A stretch of DNA of 64,000 bases, taken from Thamnaconus septentrionalis. Taxonomy: Eukaryota > Chordata > Actinopteri > Tetraodontiformes > Monacanthidae. The notes under the pieces are model-generated. The model was not told where the DNA came from. It was given only the letters and a program-made list of their open reading frames with translations, and ran no database searches. Location of the stretch: assembly GCA_009823395.1 (NCBI GenBank), contig CM020513.1:4484501-4548500 (forward strand), read 5' to 3'. The position numbers and the translations under genes were made by a program. The stretch's first letter is position 1, and each line of letters opens with the position of its first letter. Positions 34,990 to 48,300 of the stretch are shown here, piece after piece.

Positions 34990-35689
34990 CCGTATTTTCC
35001 GGACTATGAGCCGCTACTTTTTTCCCACGCTTTGAACCATGCGGCTTATGCAAAGGTGCGGCTTTTCTGTGGATTTTACTTCACCCGCCAGGGGGCGCTT
35101 TAGCAGGAAGTGCAAAAAACGAGACAAGCGGCGACACGGAGAGCAACACCAGGCACAGAAAAGGGAAGTGACGAAGCTCTTCTGAGGCTGTTCAACTCCG
35201 ACACTGAAGAAGGTGACTGCAACGGTTTCAGTGTGCAGGAGGAAGATGAACAGTGACAGGTGGTCTCTGGGTTCAGTGTTCATGGAGCGACTTTAATGGT
35301 TCCAGTGCGCATGAAGAAAAAGTGACAGCGGTTCGACGTGGGTTCAGTGGGTTCAGTGCTCAACTTTTCTGTTTTGGCTCTCGTCTGAATGTTCTCTTGT
35401 CTTTATGCACTCTGTCTTTGTGAGCTCCGGTGCGTCGCTACCTTGAGTTCTGGTCCGACTCTAGGCCAATTAACCGAGGTGACCAGGGTTAGGGTTACAG
35501 GATCCGCGGTGCGAGTCCATAGTCGCAGGCTCGCGGCCGCCGAACCGATCCGCTCCGCTGACCCGTTTCCTGACGAAACACCTGCGGCTTATAGTCCAGT
35601 GCGGCTTGTATATGTACACATTTGTTTCCCCCCTAAATTTAGCTGGTGCGGCTTATATTCAGGTGCGCTTTATAGTCCGGAAATTACGG
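34990..35689. mobile_element. Inverted-repeat non-autonomous DNA element, 700 bp
   Basis: The left terminus CCGTATTTTCCGGACTATGAG (first 20 nt from 34990) and the reverse complement of the right terminus (CCGTAATTTCCGGACTATAA, ending at 35689) match at 18 of 20 positions. Subterminal GCGGCTTAT/ATAAGCCGC motifs recur inside both arms (about 35040, 35585, 35650). The interior has GGTTCAGTG-type short repeats and no transposase. I recognise the general terminus type from fish genomes but not its family, and I see no clear target duplication. Confidence 0.65.
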
Positions 35690-36240
35690 TATATATCGCG
35701 ATTAATCACATCCTGAGTTAACTCACGATTAATCGTGATGAATTACAAATCAAGCGCAAATGTTTTTACCCTGCTCTGTCTGTACCTTAATAAGATATTT
35801 ATTGTGTTGCTTATACTCTAGGAAAAATTGGAGAGGACAATAGTAATTCATTTGTGGAAAGATTCTATTTTTATCTTCATTGGAACATTCCACAACGATA
35901 ACATCCTTAAACTCTCCAAAAACAAAAACCTCAAACCTTGAGATATTTTCAAGCCAATGCTCCTAAATATTAAGGTTTACAAATAATTGATTTTATTTGT
36001 AAACTGTGTACACAGTGGGTAAACTTTGTGTGTGTGTTTGTGTTGTACGTTTGTTTGTTTCATCTCTCTCGCACTCTGATTCTAGATACTGACAAAGATA
36101 ACGTACGCAAAAATGATTGCATTCGTAAATCGCGGTATTTTATTTTGAAAATGAAAATTGCATTTTATTTTGAAAATTAACCAGATTCTCTCGTTTTTCT
36201 TTGATTGATTTCCTGTCCAGCTTGACTCGGATCACTCGTG

Positions 36241-36304
<64 letters not shown>
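36241..36304 (+). repeat. (ATCT)16 microsatellite
   Basis: A perfect tetranucleotide array of 64 nt. Confidence 0.97.
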
Positions 36305-36305
<1 letters not shown>

Positions 36306-36703
36306 CTCAAGACAATGTATAAATTGTTTTTACTGTATAGAGAATTTCACATTTCTGTAGAATTGCTTTTCATGAGGCTTAACAGAGTCTGAACACTCTA
36401 CATCTCATCCTGTCCCAGTCGTCCTGCTCTGGGCTGAGTTGCGTTGCACAACTAACAAACTGGGTTTCAATCGACCTGCCTCTTCAGCGGCGCTTCAGTC
36501 CCTGAGAGGGGGCGGAGTTTGTCGGCACGGTGCAAAAAACATCTGACACGGAACAGTGAACGTTCTGCGCCGAGAGTGCGACCTCTCTCGGGGGAGGGGT
36601 CCGCGCCTCGACCCTGGAGTGTTTACAGTGGGCGGAACACTTTGTCACGCCGCTGGAACGAGAGGTTTACACAAGCGGCGACGCTGAGAGGCAAAAAAGG
36701 CGA

Positions 36704-36705
<2 letters not shown>

Positions 36706-36736
<31 letters not shown>

Positions 36737-36737
36737 C
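36706..36737 (+). repeat. (CAGG)8 microsatellite
   Basis: A perfect tetranucleotide array, followed by (GTGA)n. Confidence 0.95.
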
Positions 36738-37589
36738 GTGAGTGAGTGAGGCGGGAGAAGCGTCGGCCGCCGTGTGAGTGGAGTCTCAGAAGTGGCCGTT
36801 CACCTTCAGCTGCCACATGTTGCTGCCCCTGTGCAGGAAATCAGCCTCCGGATGGAAGTTGAGCTCAGGCTGCTGGAAATAACTCGGCTCACTTTTTCTA
36901 AATGTGTCATTATCAGACTTGCGTGACCCTCCCCGTCTCAATTTGAGCAGGCGTAATTATTGCATTTCCATCCAATCAGGCGGCAGCGGCTCCAAAAAGG
37001 TCATCTGCAGAATCCTCCGACCGAGGCTTTTGTGGACGGTCGGCGGTGTGGGAATAAAGAGCAGCAGCGGCGGCGATAATTGCTGTTTACAATTCTTTTT
37101 TTTTTTTTGTCTGTGTGACGAAGCTTTGCGACAGCGGTCGTTTTCGTTTGTCCACCAGACTGCAGGGGGCGCCGGCGGGGGGTCTCGAGCATAAGTCATA
37201 ATTAAGACACTTTTGCGTGCGAAGTCTAGCCGAGAGAACGGACTGCGGGGAAAAGAGCTGGTGATGTCAGCAGGGGGCGGCGTTGACGCCATGGCCCGGG
37301 TCCCCAGAGAGTGCTGATGGAAAGAGTGACCACGCACACATTCCTGCGGGGCGGCGGATTTGATGTGCGCTTTTTATTTTTTGCCGAGTATCGTGTTGGT
37401 CTGTGTCACGGACCTGACTGAGTGCATGTTGTTTTTGGCAATTATCCAAATAACGTCAGTCCGATGATGAAGTGACAAAGATGAATCCATGTGTTGATGG
37501 CACATCGTGTTTTGCTGTTATTTTATTTTTCTTCACGATAAATAATTCAAATAGCCAGCTTTTCTTCGGGAGTAAAAAAAAATAAAAAA

Positions 37590-37760
37590 TTTAGCCCTCT
37601 GTTTGCAGCCTCCTGCTACATTTGACAATTACTCGGACGTCCCGCACGTTGGGAACGGGACAAAAACAAGGTTTTCTCAGGGGGCGTAGCCAACGCCAGG
37701 CTGAAGGCGTGGTCAAAAGGTAAATGCGCCCTTTTCGACATCACAAAGGGCTGATTTCCA
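37590..37760 (-). repeat. Dispersed repeat, unnamed family, copy E
   Basis: Opens with TTTAGCCCTCTGTTTGCAGC, then CCTCCTGCTACA. Further on it carries GGGCGTAGCCAACGCC and GACATCACAAAGGG, the reverse-strand order of the family motifs. Confidence 0.6.
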
Positions 37761-39594
37761 GTTCTGGGACTATTTTACGCCACTTCCTGTCCAGTTGAAA
37801 CTGGAAGAGGTAGAGGAAGGATTAAAATGGGGAGGCCACTGACAGGACGCAGGCACAACATGTTGTTGAACGCGGCCGGCAGCTGATCGCTGAGACCTTT
37901 AAATAAATCCATGAGCTCGTTTGTTTCTCCCCTATTGAGGTTATATGATTTCATAAAGCGCCGCCCATTGTGTCCCAGGCTCGGGTCGGAGGTCAAACGC
38001 AGGAAATTCCAGAGAGCACAAAGCTTTCCATTTCCTTCACCACCGAAAAAATACAGAAAATACGCATTTTTAACCGGGGCGGGTGAGGAATGTTGAAGCG
38101 TCCTGATCCCCTGATCTCGGCCTCTTCGGAGACAATGGACACCAAGGTCATAGATGTCATTGTTTTCCAATGTCAGGCCCCCGCAGGGTGGTTTGGACCG
38201 GCAGCTCCAGGAGAACCCCACTGAACTCTGCCAGCGTCATTAGCCCCTGACAGGTTGAAGTGTGGAAGTGCCAAAACAGTGAGAACGGAGCTGATGGAGT
38301 GACAAGAAGTGTGCGTCTCTCGCCGTGTTAATTAAAAGGTGAGGAGAAGCTCAGACCTCCTAATGGGCGATACTGCGCGGGTGTGAACAAAAGTGCCCAC
38401 AGTGCGACGAGTTGCTACTTTTTTTCAGGAGATTCTAATAGAATTCTATGATTAGACGTTTGAGAAAGGCCAGCTAAATGTTCTCTAAAAGCTTTTTTTC
38501 GGCGCTCGCGTCCACCTTTTCAAAAACAAGCCTCCGCCGTGATGCATCAGGGCACCGGCAACAGGATGCGTGACGCGCTTCCTGTTCTAATAAATGATAA
38601 AAGTTCCCGTTCTCTTCCCTAAGCCGGCGCCTCAGCTTGGAAAATCTTTATTTGGATTAACCTCCCAAGCATCATCTTGTTTTCAAGGGGGTCCAAAATG
38701 TTTGGAATGTTAGTTTGGAATGTCTCTCTTCCTCTTCTGCCTCTGAGTCATTTGTCCGAACGAGTCGAAAGGTAAAACAGCACAATGACGCTGCTGTTGG
38801 ACAACGGCGCTCCGGCATGTGACGGCTAATCAGATTGATGGCGAACTGGAAGCAGGGGGGCCAGATGACCCCACGTGGCCCGACGTCACACAAGAGCAGT
38901 TTGAAGGCCGCAACCGCCCATGATTCACTCACGGTAACGAGATAATCCCATCATCGCAGCCAACGACACGCAAGGAATCTGTCCCAGTTCCGCCCCATCC
39001 CAGTGATCGTTAAAGCCAGTCAGAGAGAAAACGCATCGGTAACGCTGACGGATAAAATTACCCTTTAAAGTTTAAATTAAATTAAGAGGTTGGACATTAA
39101 CCCCATGCAGATGTTTTTCCTCTTTGTTTTTTTTCCGCTTTCAGTCCAGATTACTGGAGACTGATGATGATTGGTACCCATCGCTTGGTGTCGTCATTGA
39201 TGCTTGCTGACGTGACTTTACCTCCTAGAGAAACGACAGCAGACCAGCGCCAGTTTGAACCTTCCTGCTTTTGACGTGTCTGGATTAAACACTTCAGAAG
39301 TTTACATGACCTTAATGTTGCAGAGTCATGATCAGAATCAACTCACACCACCAATGTTGACAAATTTCAACAAGGACTTGTTTTAATGTAGATTTAGAAG
39401 ACCAATGAATCAGAGGAATTTCAAATTTTAAATGAATTGAATTTCTAATTTCTTGTATTTTAAACATTTCCTCCATTGGATACTATTTTTGTTTTTGTTT
39501 TGTTTTTTATATACTTGTTAGTGCTGCTGAGGTTTTGAACAGAGCGACTAATGATTGCAAGTTGCTTCTCCAGGCCGGGTTCAGTTTCAGCTGC

Positions 39595-39630
<36 letters not shown>
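39595..39630 (+). repeat. (GT)n microsatellite
   Basis: About 18 GT units. Confidence 0.95.
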
Positions 39631-39631
<1 letters not shown>

Positions 39632-40325
39632 ACTCTCTACTGGGCCTCTTGAACCCCGAGGCACTTGAGAGTGTGAGGCGGCGACATTTATCCCTCCGGC
39701 GTCTCCTCACCATGGAGAAGCTCTGCACCGTGTGAAGAGATCAGGGACGGCGGAGCTTTTTCTCCTCTCTGTCTTTGTGCCGCTGATTTACGGTGTTCCC
39801 GCGCTCCCAGACGACGGACAGCGCTGCACCGCGACCCCTGTTTCTCTGCACAAACACAGCACTTCCCTCACTTCCTGAGCCGCCCCTCCACCGGGATCAC
39901 CGGGTCCTTCTGGACTCTGAAATGAGGCTGGACTGCAGCAGTGGAAAGGTTGCTTCTTTTTTTTTTCTTTTCAGGTGAAACTGCAAAATTCTATTAGATT
40001 TACACTTAGAATGTTTTCAGTATGTTAAAAAAATCTTTCCCTGAAGTTGCTTTGTGTCCTGACAGCCTCGTGCAGTGCATGTTGCGACAGTTTTGGGCAC
40101 TACCTTGTTACTGACTAGTTTCTTATCTGTCTGTATTTATGAGCTTTGGAGGATTGCTTCAGAACAGGTAATAAAAAAACTATTTGGAATAAGACAAAAA
40201 AAAATCTGAATTGCAAAACATTGCTCGCTTGAAGTTGACAAAGACCCTTCAGTCAGTGATCAAAGGAGACCCTGGCTGAGACAAACCCAGTTAGAGCAGT
40301 AATTGGGATGTCCCAGTCACATGAT

Positions 40326-40335
40326 TAATTAATTA
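40326..40335. promoter_or_regulatory. Palindromic paired-class homeodomain site (P2), candidate
   Basis: TAATTAATTA is TAAT-(N2)-ATTA, the P2 dimer site of paired-class homeodomains, within a block at 40230-40470 that has few repeats and several TAAT/ATTA cores. Function is inferred only. Confidence 0.3.
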
Positions 40336-41089
40336 TCCCACCACAGGAATAATCAATGACATTACCTCTAAGTGTTTCTCTGAGTTTTAATGGGCCTTAA
40401 CGTTGTTGCTTGACTCGAGCATCCTCCTTGACAAACAACTTTCCTCCAGTCACGTCTTCACTCATCGCGCGGCCTCATGAAAAGGCGAGCGAATAGAATC
40501 ATCGGCTTCTCAGCTCACGTTTTTGCCATTGTGGATGTGTTTGCTCTTTCGCTATTGTTGTTTAGTTTTGCAACAGTAGCTTTTGGAGGTTAAGTTCTTT
40601 TTGAACAAAGGAATTTTTTTTCTTCTCCAGTACCAATTGTGGCCTCCGTAAAAAAAGAAAGAAAAAAAAAAACTTAACTGGCAACTGCAAACCGTTTTTT
40701 TCCCCCAGCACTCTCAGTTCTCTTGGTAAGAGATTTTTTTTGCCATGTAAAATTGCTCTGTAGACATTAGTGCCAGTTTCATTTTTCAATTGCATTTCAT
40801 TGACATTTTGGAAATTTTGGCTGGAGTTTTTGTGTGAACCTACGTTGTTGATCCTATCACCATTTTCTTTAAAGCAACAAATTGTTCCGAGTTGACGGCT
40901 CTTGGACGTTTAACAGCTTTTTCCCACCATTGCGGCACGTCTCCAGGCAACAACGAGCCCTAAAAAAACACAGTGTGGATCTGCTTGTAAACATGTCAAC
41001 GTCTCATCTGTTGTGGAATGGCAGAGCATGCAGAGCAAACTGAGTCTGTTCTAGAAGATCTTGTTTTGTTACTGACTTTGGATAATGTT

Positions 41090-41114
41090 TGTGTGTGTGT
41101 GTGTGTGTGTGTGC
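41090..41114 (+). repeat. (GT)n microsatellite
   Basis: About 12 GT units. Confidence 0.93.
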
Positions 41115-42847
41115 ATGCGCTTGGGCACCACTCTCTTGAGGGTTTGTTTTTCTGTTCTTCGCCGGCCGTGACAGCGATAGGACCCCGGTGAGGGAAGCAG
41201 CCCTGGGTGATGGTAATCTTCCAAACGGAGTGGGGTCTTCAAAGTGGCCGCCTCGGCAGGAAGTTGGCGAGATAATTAGCGCTGTCATCCACCCCGGCCG
41301 CCCCGCCCCCTTCAAAGTCAAGGCACAGGAAACAAGAGAGCCGCTCGGCGGCCATCAAAGCCCCCGGCAGATCTGACGCAAAAGCACGTCGGCCCCTCAG
41401 TAGTCGTCAACTTTGAACCTCGACTCACACACACACAGTGGTGGGAGCTTGAAAGGCAAACTGAGAGTACGAAATAAAAGCATGTGAAGAAAAAACAACA
41501 ACTAGGGCGATTTTCATCATTTGCAGATAAAAGATCATAAAAAAATTGGTGTGTGAAGCTCTAGTTTTAGCTCTTGTGGTGCTATATAATCTGGAGCAGA
41601 ACTTCATGACACGCCTTCTTCGTCTGTTGATTTCAAGCCCTTTCTGTCTTCTTGTTTACAACACCAGACTTGCCAGGGCCCACTTTGGATAACTGACTTT
41701 GGGTAAACTAAACTGGACTTAAAGTCTCAGGTGTGGCAGCAGAAATGTGCCGCAGGCAGGTCCGTCACTGATAGTGGTCCGCTTGGAGATGTGGCAAGGT
41801 AACCCGCGTTTTGGCCAGCATGTAAATTAGCTAATGTTAGCTTGTTCGCTTGGGTGCTGGATTGCTTTGCATGACAGGCTAGGGAGGACGGCACGCTTTA
41901 AAAAGCGTGCCTTTAAAGGGCAAAGGCCGCTCACTCACCCTCACCGAGCATGCCAGTAAACTACGGTGGCGTTCGCTCACAAACCTGGATACGGTGGGCT
42001 TGATTCTCCACACCAGCTGCCTTAAAAATATGGTGGTGCAAAATGGCAGCTAACTGGGAGCAAGAGCCCGTGCCGTATGTATATTCTTTTATATATAAGA
42101 ACTGTTCTATTGGTATGTATGTATGTATGGACAGGAGTAGTCAATGTCAGTATGGAATACATGACGGCATGTGTCTTTTTTGACTGTACCTCCAGGAGAC
42201 GAACCAGACTGACTGACAGAGATTTCATTAGCTAAACGAGTCAAAGGCAGACTCTTTGATTCCAAATGACCAGATGATGCCACATAATTGGCTGCGACAC
42301 AGGAACTAGTACAACAATAACTGGATGAAAGCTGGAGGAGAGTCATTACGGCTGCTTCAAGAGGACAAAAACAATTTCAGGTGAATGAAGCCTGTCGCGT
42401 CACGGGGAAAAAAAGGGTAGAATAGATGAAAAAAAAAAAAATAAATCCAATTTCTGCACAAGAGCCCAATTTACATCAGGAGCAAACACCTTAACTTCTG
42501 CAACACGTGTGCGGGAAGGAAAAAAAATGGCAAAAAAAAAAATAAATCTGTATTTCCACTTGCAGGTCACGGATTGTGACCTCGCGGCACGACCGCTGAT
42601 TACACCCCTCACACCCCAACGGAACCTGCGTGAAAACCTAATCAGGAAGCCGTGGAACGCGGGAGGAGGAGGACGGGCCGTGGGGGGAGGGGCAGAGGTC
42701 GGCGAGGAGGTGAGAGGATTCCATGTTTACTTAAGTAGCTAATCAGAGCGCCGTGGCGCGGCAATCAGTGCCGCCGGGCCCCGAGGAGGCCGTCAAGCAC
42801 CATCGTCGCCCTCGCCGCCACGCCGCGTGTCGTGGGAACGCGGCAAC

Positions 42848-42877
42848 TAGTCAGTCAGTCAGTCAGTCAGTCAGTCA
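42848..42877 (+). repeat. (AGTC)n microsatellite
   Basis: About 7 units of AGTC/CAGT. Confidence 0.93.
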
Positions 42878-43591
42878 TTTCACCACATTTTCAATTCCAA
42901 CTCGGCACAGATTGTGGCTGGATTGTTCTCTTTACAAATCGCTCTTCCGTGTCCCGCCCTCCTTTTAACGTTTCAGTGGACAAATGTGGTTTTTTTTTTG
43001 GCAATTTCCATCGGGCTGTTTGTTCGTGTGTTCCAGCCCTGCTCTGCTTTTCGTTGGCACTACCTTTAAAAAGCCCTTCCAAATGCGGCCGAGCAGACGA
43101 GGATCAGCCCATCAGCCCATCAACCACCCCCTGCCCCCCCGACCTCCTGCCGCCCCCCCGCTCCCACTCCCCTCTGTTTATCTGAGCGGCGTCGCTCGTC
43201 CCCACCTCCGCCCAAATGACAGGTTGCGTTTGGAACACCTGTAGGGGAGCAAACAGCGGCGCAGCGCCGAGAGGAGGCCAAATGAAGGCCCTCGCCAAAA
43301 ATCAAATGTGTTTACCGTCTGCGCCGAGGGAGGAGGAGGAGGGAGGTGGGGAGGAGGTGGAGGAGGAGGAGGAGGGATTAAAGGCCGAGCCGTTTTCCAC
43401 GAGCGTGTTTTGGCGCGGGAGGCTTTCATCCAGGGATCCAAACTTAATTGCTGAAACACGCCGCGTCCAGGCTCCTCCCCCTCCTCCCGCCCTCGGGGCG
43501 CCACGGGGCGTGTCTCGGTGCACGGAGCTGCAGGCGGGTGGGGTTGGGGGGGGTTTGAGTGTTTTGTCTGTCTTGAGAGAAAGAGTAGTGG

Positions 43592-43593
<2 letters not shown>

Positions 43594-43636
<43 letters not shown>

Positions 43637-43727
43637 GTATGTGTGTTTAGGTATGTATATGTATGTGTGTACAGGTGTTTAGATACATATATCTAAACAC
43701 CAGAGACATATATCTTTAGATACACAC

Positions 43728-43773
<46 letters not shown>
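43594..43773. repeat. Compound (CA)n - TATG/ATAC - (CA)n repeat with central palindrome
   Basis: Two CA arrays (43594-43631 and 43733-43773) flank an alternating purine-pyrimidine stretch. In its centre, GGTGTTTAGATA (43674-43685) and TATCTAAACACC (43690-43701) are perfect 12-bp inverted arms around a 4-nt CATA loop. Confidence 0.9.
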
Positions 43774-43775
<2 letters not shown>

Positions 43776-44688
43776 TATGTGTGTTCATGTACATGCCTCC
43801 AGTGGCCTCCAGCGTGCCAACATTCTTCACATTAATTACAAAAAACCAACAACTTGTTCCAGTTGTAAATTAGACTCACAATCTGACTCCGCCTGGTGTC
43901 GTTGAGACACAACAAGCTGTTCTCATTTGCGTCTCATCATGTCGAAAACCACACGTCCTCGACTTCACGCTCCCGTCTTTGTTTTGTTACCCTGCACCCA
44001 CAACAGTTCATGACACTTTCATTATTATTATTAATATTACTAATGGAAGTGATTGGTGCCAATTCCTGCCGGGTTAATTAAGACGCAGGTTCTCAGACTC
44101 CTCCGACAAGTCACAGCACGTGTTGTGATGCGGCTGTGATTGGACGACGAGACCTCTGCAGCTCCACGGACGACTTTTCCTGCTGGGGTTCATTTAAACT
44201 GCGCTGCTGGATGTTTGGTTTTGGCAGACGGAGGGAGTTGAAGCAAGGCCGGTCGGACTTTTTGGAAGTCTCAGAATATAATCACAACTCTTGTTGGAGC
44301 GACAACAAATCCAGTCCAGGATCTATTGGAGAAAAAAAAACTCCCAATCTACATTTTTTTTTAAGTCACACAATCTAAATAAGGAGAGGTGATAATTTGT
44401 ACCTTGGAGTGTTAATCTCAAAGGGTGCTCTGCTGCGTCACATGACCTCCTGTTACTCCAGGAGGGAAGAAAAGAAGGGATTTTTATTCTGCGTCTCCTC
44501 TACGGCAGTTGATGACAAATCCTTCGTCACTCCTGTCGGGCCGGTCGTCGACCAGCCGCTGGAGTTGGGCCCAACTAAGGCGGGTGTGCAGTCAGTCAGC
44601 CTAACTGTCATTTTGCTTGGTGTAATTATTGTTGTCGGCCTGCACGCTTGCGAGCCTTTGAGTTGCTGATCCTCGGCAGGGGTGTGTG

Positions 44689-44721
<33 letters not shown>

Positions 44722-45198
44722 TTTGGGGGGGGCTAGACAATGCCCAGCGGCGATGACTCAGACTCAGACACGCTGCAGTCACACTGCGGAGGCAAAGTGT
44801 CGGCTTCACCGCATGACTTGACGTCGCCGGCTTTTTGCGAACGCTGTAAAAAAAAAAAAAAAAGACAAATGGGATGGAAAACCTTTTTTTCGCCCTCGAA
44901 CCCCGAGACGCTGACTCACCTGCTGCCGAGGACAGGAAGTGCACACCTACCCACTACGAGGTTAATCACGTCGCTGCGCCTTTTAGCCGTCCAAGCAGGG
45001 AAATCAGGCGAGAGGAACATCAGAGCGACGTCTTCTAATAAAAACCTGGACCGGCAGCTGTTTGTGTCCTGCGCCGCCGCTTAAAAGTCCCAGTCGTCGG
45101 TTTAGAAGTTGTCTATTTCCCTGCCAGACTGCAGCGGAGGAACACTGCGTGATTGATTATCCGCAGAGTCTCTCAAGAGCTGCAAGGAAAACACCGGG
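43774..45198. other. Intergenic, no gene recognised
   Basis: Contains an interrupted GT run at 44681-44721 followed by a G run. No coding evidence. Confidence 0.5.
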
Positions 45199-45390
45199 TT
45201 TAGCCCTGTGTTTGCAGCCTCCTGCTGGAGAGCTTACGCTTTGTTGGGCCTCCCACCTGTTTGGAGAGGGGGAGGGCGGAGGGCTAGAGGGCGGAGTCAA
45301 CACCTGGAGAGGGAGGGGGGGGTCACTGACCTGGGAGAGGTAGCAGCACCCTTTGTGATATCAGAGAGGGCCATTCATGACTGTGCTTTA
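45199..45390 (-). repeat. Dispersed repeat, unnamed family, copy F, at left breakpoint of tandem duplication
   Basis: Opens GTTTAGCCCTGTGTTTGCAG, CCTCCTGCTGG. The family motifs GGCGGAGTCAACACC, GTCACTGACCTGGGAG and CCCTTTGTGATATCAGAG follow. The first roughly 40 bp (before 45241) are absent from the second duplicate, so the duplication starts inside this repeat. Confidence 0.6.
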
Positions 45391-48300
45391 AAAGATGTGT
45401 TTTTTTCATTTCACTAACAGAGCCAGACTGCTGATAGAAATAATTGGTTGATACAATTTTTTTTGTGATTTTCAATGTACGTGCAACACGACCTCTCCGT
45501 CTTATTAACCTCCCGAATCAAATTTCTTTTTTGTCCGCACGACCCCAATTTTTTCTTTTACATCTTCCCAATTTAAAATGACTATCTCTTTATTCATTAT
45601 TCTGCTGCTGATAGCGTCGGCCGATCTCGCCAGGAATAAAGAGGAAAGTTTCCATCAAAAATTTGCACAAAAGGAAAAACAGACCTTGTTGACCTTGCCG
45701 AAAACAAAGGGGCACCTCAGAGAGACCCTGTTCCCCAAAAGCAAAGGGCATAAATTGTTATTCCCCTCCAGTTTAAATTGCAAGGTCGTCCTCTTGGTGC
45801 TTTGAAAAATTCACAAAACAAAGGTCGAAAGAAGCCTTAGATATTTTTCAACAGCAAATCTGCGGTAGTTATCACAATCAAAATTTTGAATATTTGAATT
45901 CGCTTTTGTCTGACTGGGATTTTCACCACGGACAGAATTGTAAAACTGCTCTCTGAACTGGTTCATTGTTTTTTTTCCCCCTTGAAATTTCTTCCTCTTG
46001 AATGGCAAAAGAACCAAACGAGTGGCTGCCTCGTGACAGCAACACCACCCTCTCCTCCACCTGAGCACTCCGGGGCACAATTGACACTCGCACGCATTTT
46101 GTCACCTTCAAGGCCTCGAACGGAGAGACGGAATTTACAAAAGCCATTTCAAACAACCTGCCTCACATTCCTTGGTTTGCTAGCGTTTCCAGCGGTGCGA
46201 CGCTTACAAATGCTCCCTAATGAACCTCTGCGGTGTGGACGAGCGGCGGGCGGCGGCGCGAGATCGTTGGCCAGCCGGCCTTTCATGCTTGCTGGGGTTA
46301 CTTAGTAGCTCAGAGCGGTGAAAGGAGAGGCGGTGGAGGAGGAGGCATGGGGGGTGGGGGTGGGGGTTGCGACGAGGGGGCAATTAGTGTGTGAAACAGA
46401 TACCCTCTAGCACCCCCCACCCACCCCACCCACCACCAGCAGCACCACCATCTTCAGAATACAAAGTGTGGGTCTGTCAGCGGCGCGTTGACAAGAGGAG
46501 AGTGCTCACCACTGTTCCTGCTTGCCTGGCGACCATCCTGACTGATTATATGCTGCAGTGACTGCTGTGTGTGTGTGTGTGTGTGTGTAAGTGGGGGGTT
46601 GCAGGGAAACAACCTGTGTCTCTTCCTCAGCTTGACTTGGAACTAAGACAGACAGAGAGAGGGAAAAAAAACCCCATAAAAAACCTAGACTGAAAAAAAA
46701 TGAAAATTCTTCTTCTGCAACATCAAATCTGGAGACACAGTTGTTCATGTTCTTTTATTGCGTAAAATCAGTCGTTACATCAGAGCTGCAGGTTACGACC
46801 ATCAGTTAGAAAAAAATAATCTGCCGGTAAACCGAAAAAAACAAAACAAAAAAAAAAATATATATACACAATAACAAAATAATGATAAATAGCTGTTAAT
46901 CTTAATATTATTAATATTATTATTACTCTTCAAATCCAAAGCTGTGCCTGTGTCGTCAGAGCATTCAACCACGTTACAGCAGTTTGTTTACAGTGTGGTT
47001 AAGAGAAATGTTACTTTTTTTTTCTACAACACCCCCAAAAACATTGTGTTTTAATATAAAACATTGTTAATAGATGATATGAAGTTATGTGGAAAGCAGT
47101 GCAGCTTTATAAATAGTGGGGATAGAATGTACATTCAACACTACTGAGACGCTGACTTAAAGCACCACTACGTGGTTAATTTACCTTTAACTGAGAAATT
47201 CTAAAATCCTTTTTACGATTTACTGGCATTTAACAGGAAGAATGGCACCCAAGGTACTGACGCAGCGCACCATGCTGGTCTGGCATAGTGCTAAATTACC
47301 CTGGTTGCGTGCCCAGCAACCTGTCACAAGGACACGACCCCAACAGCGTCTTCTGTGGAACTCTAGGCGCTTTCTACTCAGTGAGACTAGTGAGCTAGCA
47401 TCTCATAGCCTGGCGAGAAATGCTGATGTTGATGATGTATAATGCACAGCCAGGGGCGCAGTGTCACTGAAGGTACCATTCTCCAGGCTGTTCAGTCAAC
47501 TCAATCTTAAAATAATGTTTCTAAATACATAATTTTGAAATGGAAACACAGCATATTGTTGTTTGAAATTGGTTACACTTGTTAGGTGAGAAAAATAAAA
47601 GTATTCTAAATTAGCAACGTCTGGCATACGTTTATATGTCCAGTTTTGTGCCTATTATATGTACAATACAGACGTGTGAGTGAAGACTTTTCATCAAAAC
47701 ACTTTAAGTGTGAAAGATTTTTATAAAACAAATATAAAAATTTGCCACATCCAGCGGTACAAAATTGATGCATTTTGATGTAACCATTTCTGACGACATG
47801 CGGGCGTTAACTGCATTCAAATCCACCAAACACAAATTTTGGTCAGTGCTTTTTGACTTGAGGAAAACTGCTCAGCTGCTCTGCGGCGGGTACAAGATCA
47901 CACATGACTGGAAGGCGCTGGGACCTTAGCACCGGCGGGGCTGCCGAAAGCCTCCGCCCGGGGTCAGTGAGTTTGTTCAAACGTCGGTGTCCAGTGGGGA
48001 GGGAGTCCAGGCAGAGGCGACAGCGAGTCCTGGCTGTGTGTGGAACTAATCCCCGTGTCTGAGTCTGTGTCTGTAACGTCTAGAGGCGACAGGCTGTGTG
48101 TTTGAGTTTCGAGTGCAGCACTGTGTCTCACTTTTCAAGGGGCCGGACCGGTCTGCTCCTCCTCTGTGGCCGCCGCCCGTGTCGCCGCCTCGCCAGGTGG
48201 TGCCAGCTGAGCTGCGCTGACCAGCTGCCAGCACTCCTGGTCCTTGGAGAGCAGCGTAGCCTCGCACAACTTGAGCACGCGGTCTTCCAGGCTATTGGTT

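Larger units (their letters stand above)
35690..37589. other. Intergenic, no gene recognised
   Basis: Starts with GCGATTAATC / GATTAATCGTGAT inverted motifs (35698-35745). It then holds AT-rich sequence, the ATCT array, the CAGG array and a GC-rich patch at about 36990-37300. Confidence 0.5.
37761..43593. other. Intergenic, no gene recognised
   Basis: Contains GT runs at 39595-39630 and 41090-41114, an AGTC array at 42848-42877, and an A/T-rich patch with homeodomain-type sites at about 40230-40470. The GC-rich part at 43090-43520 has purine-rich GGAGGA repeats. No coding family recognised. Confidence 0.5.
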
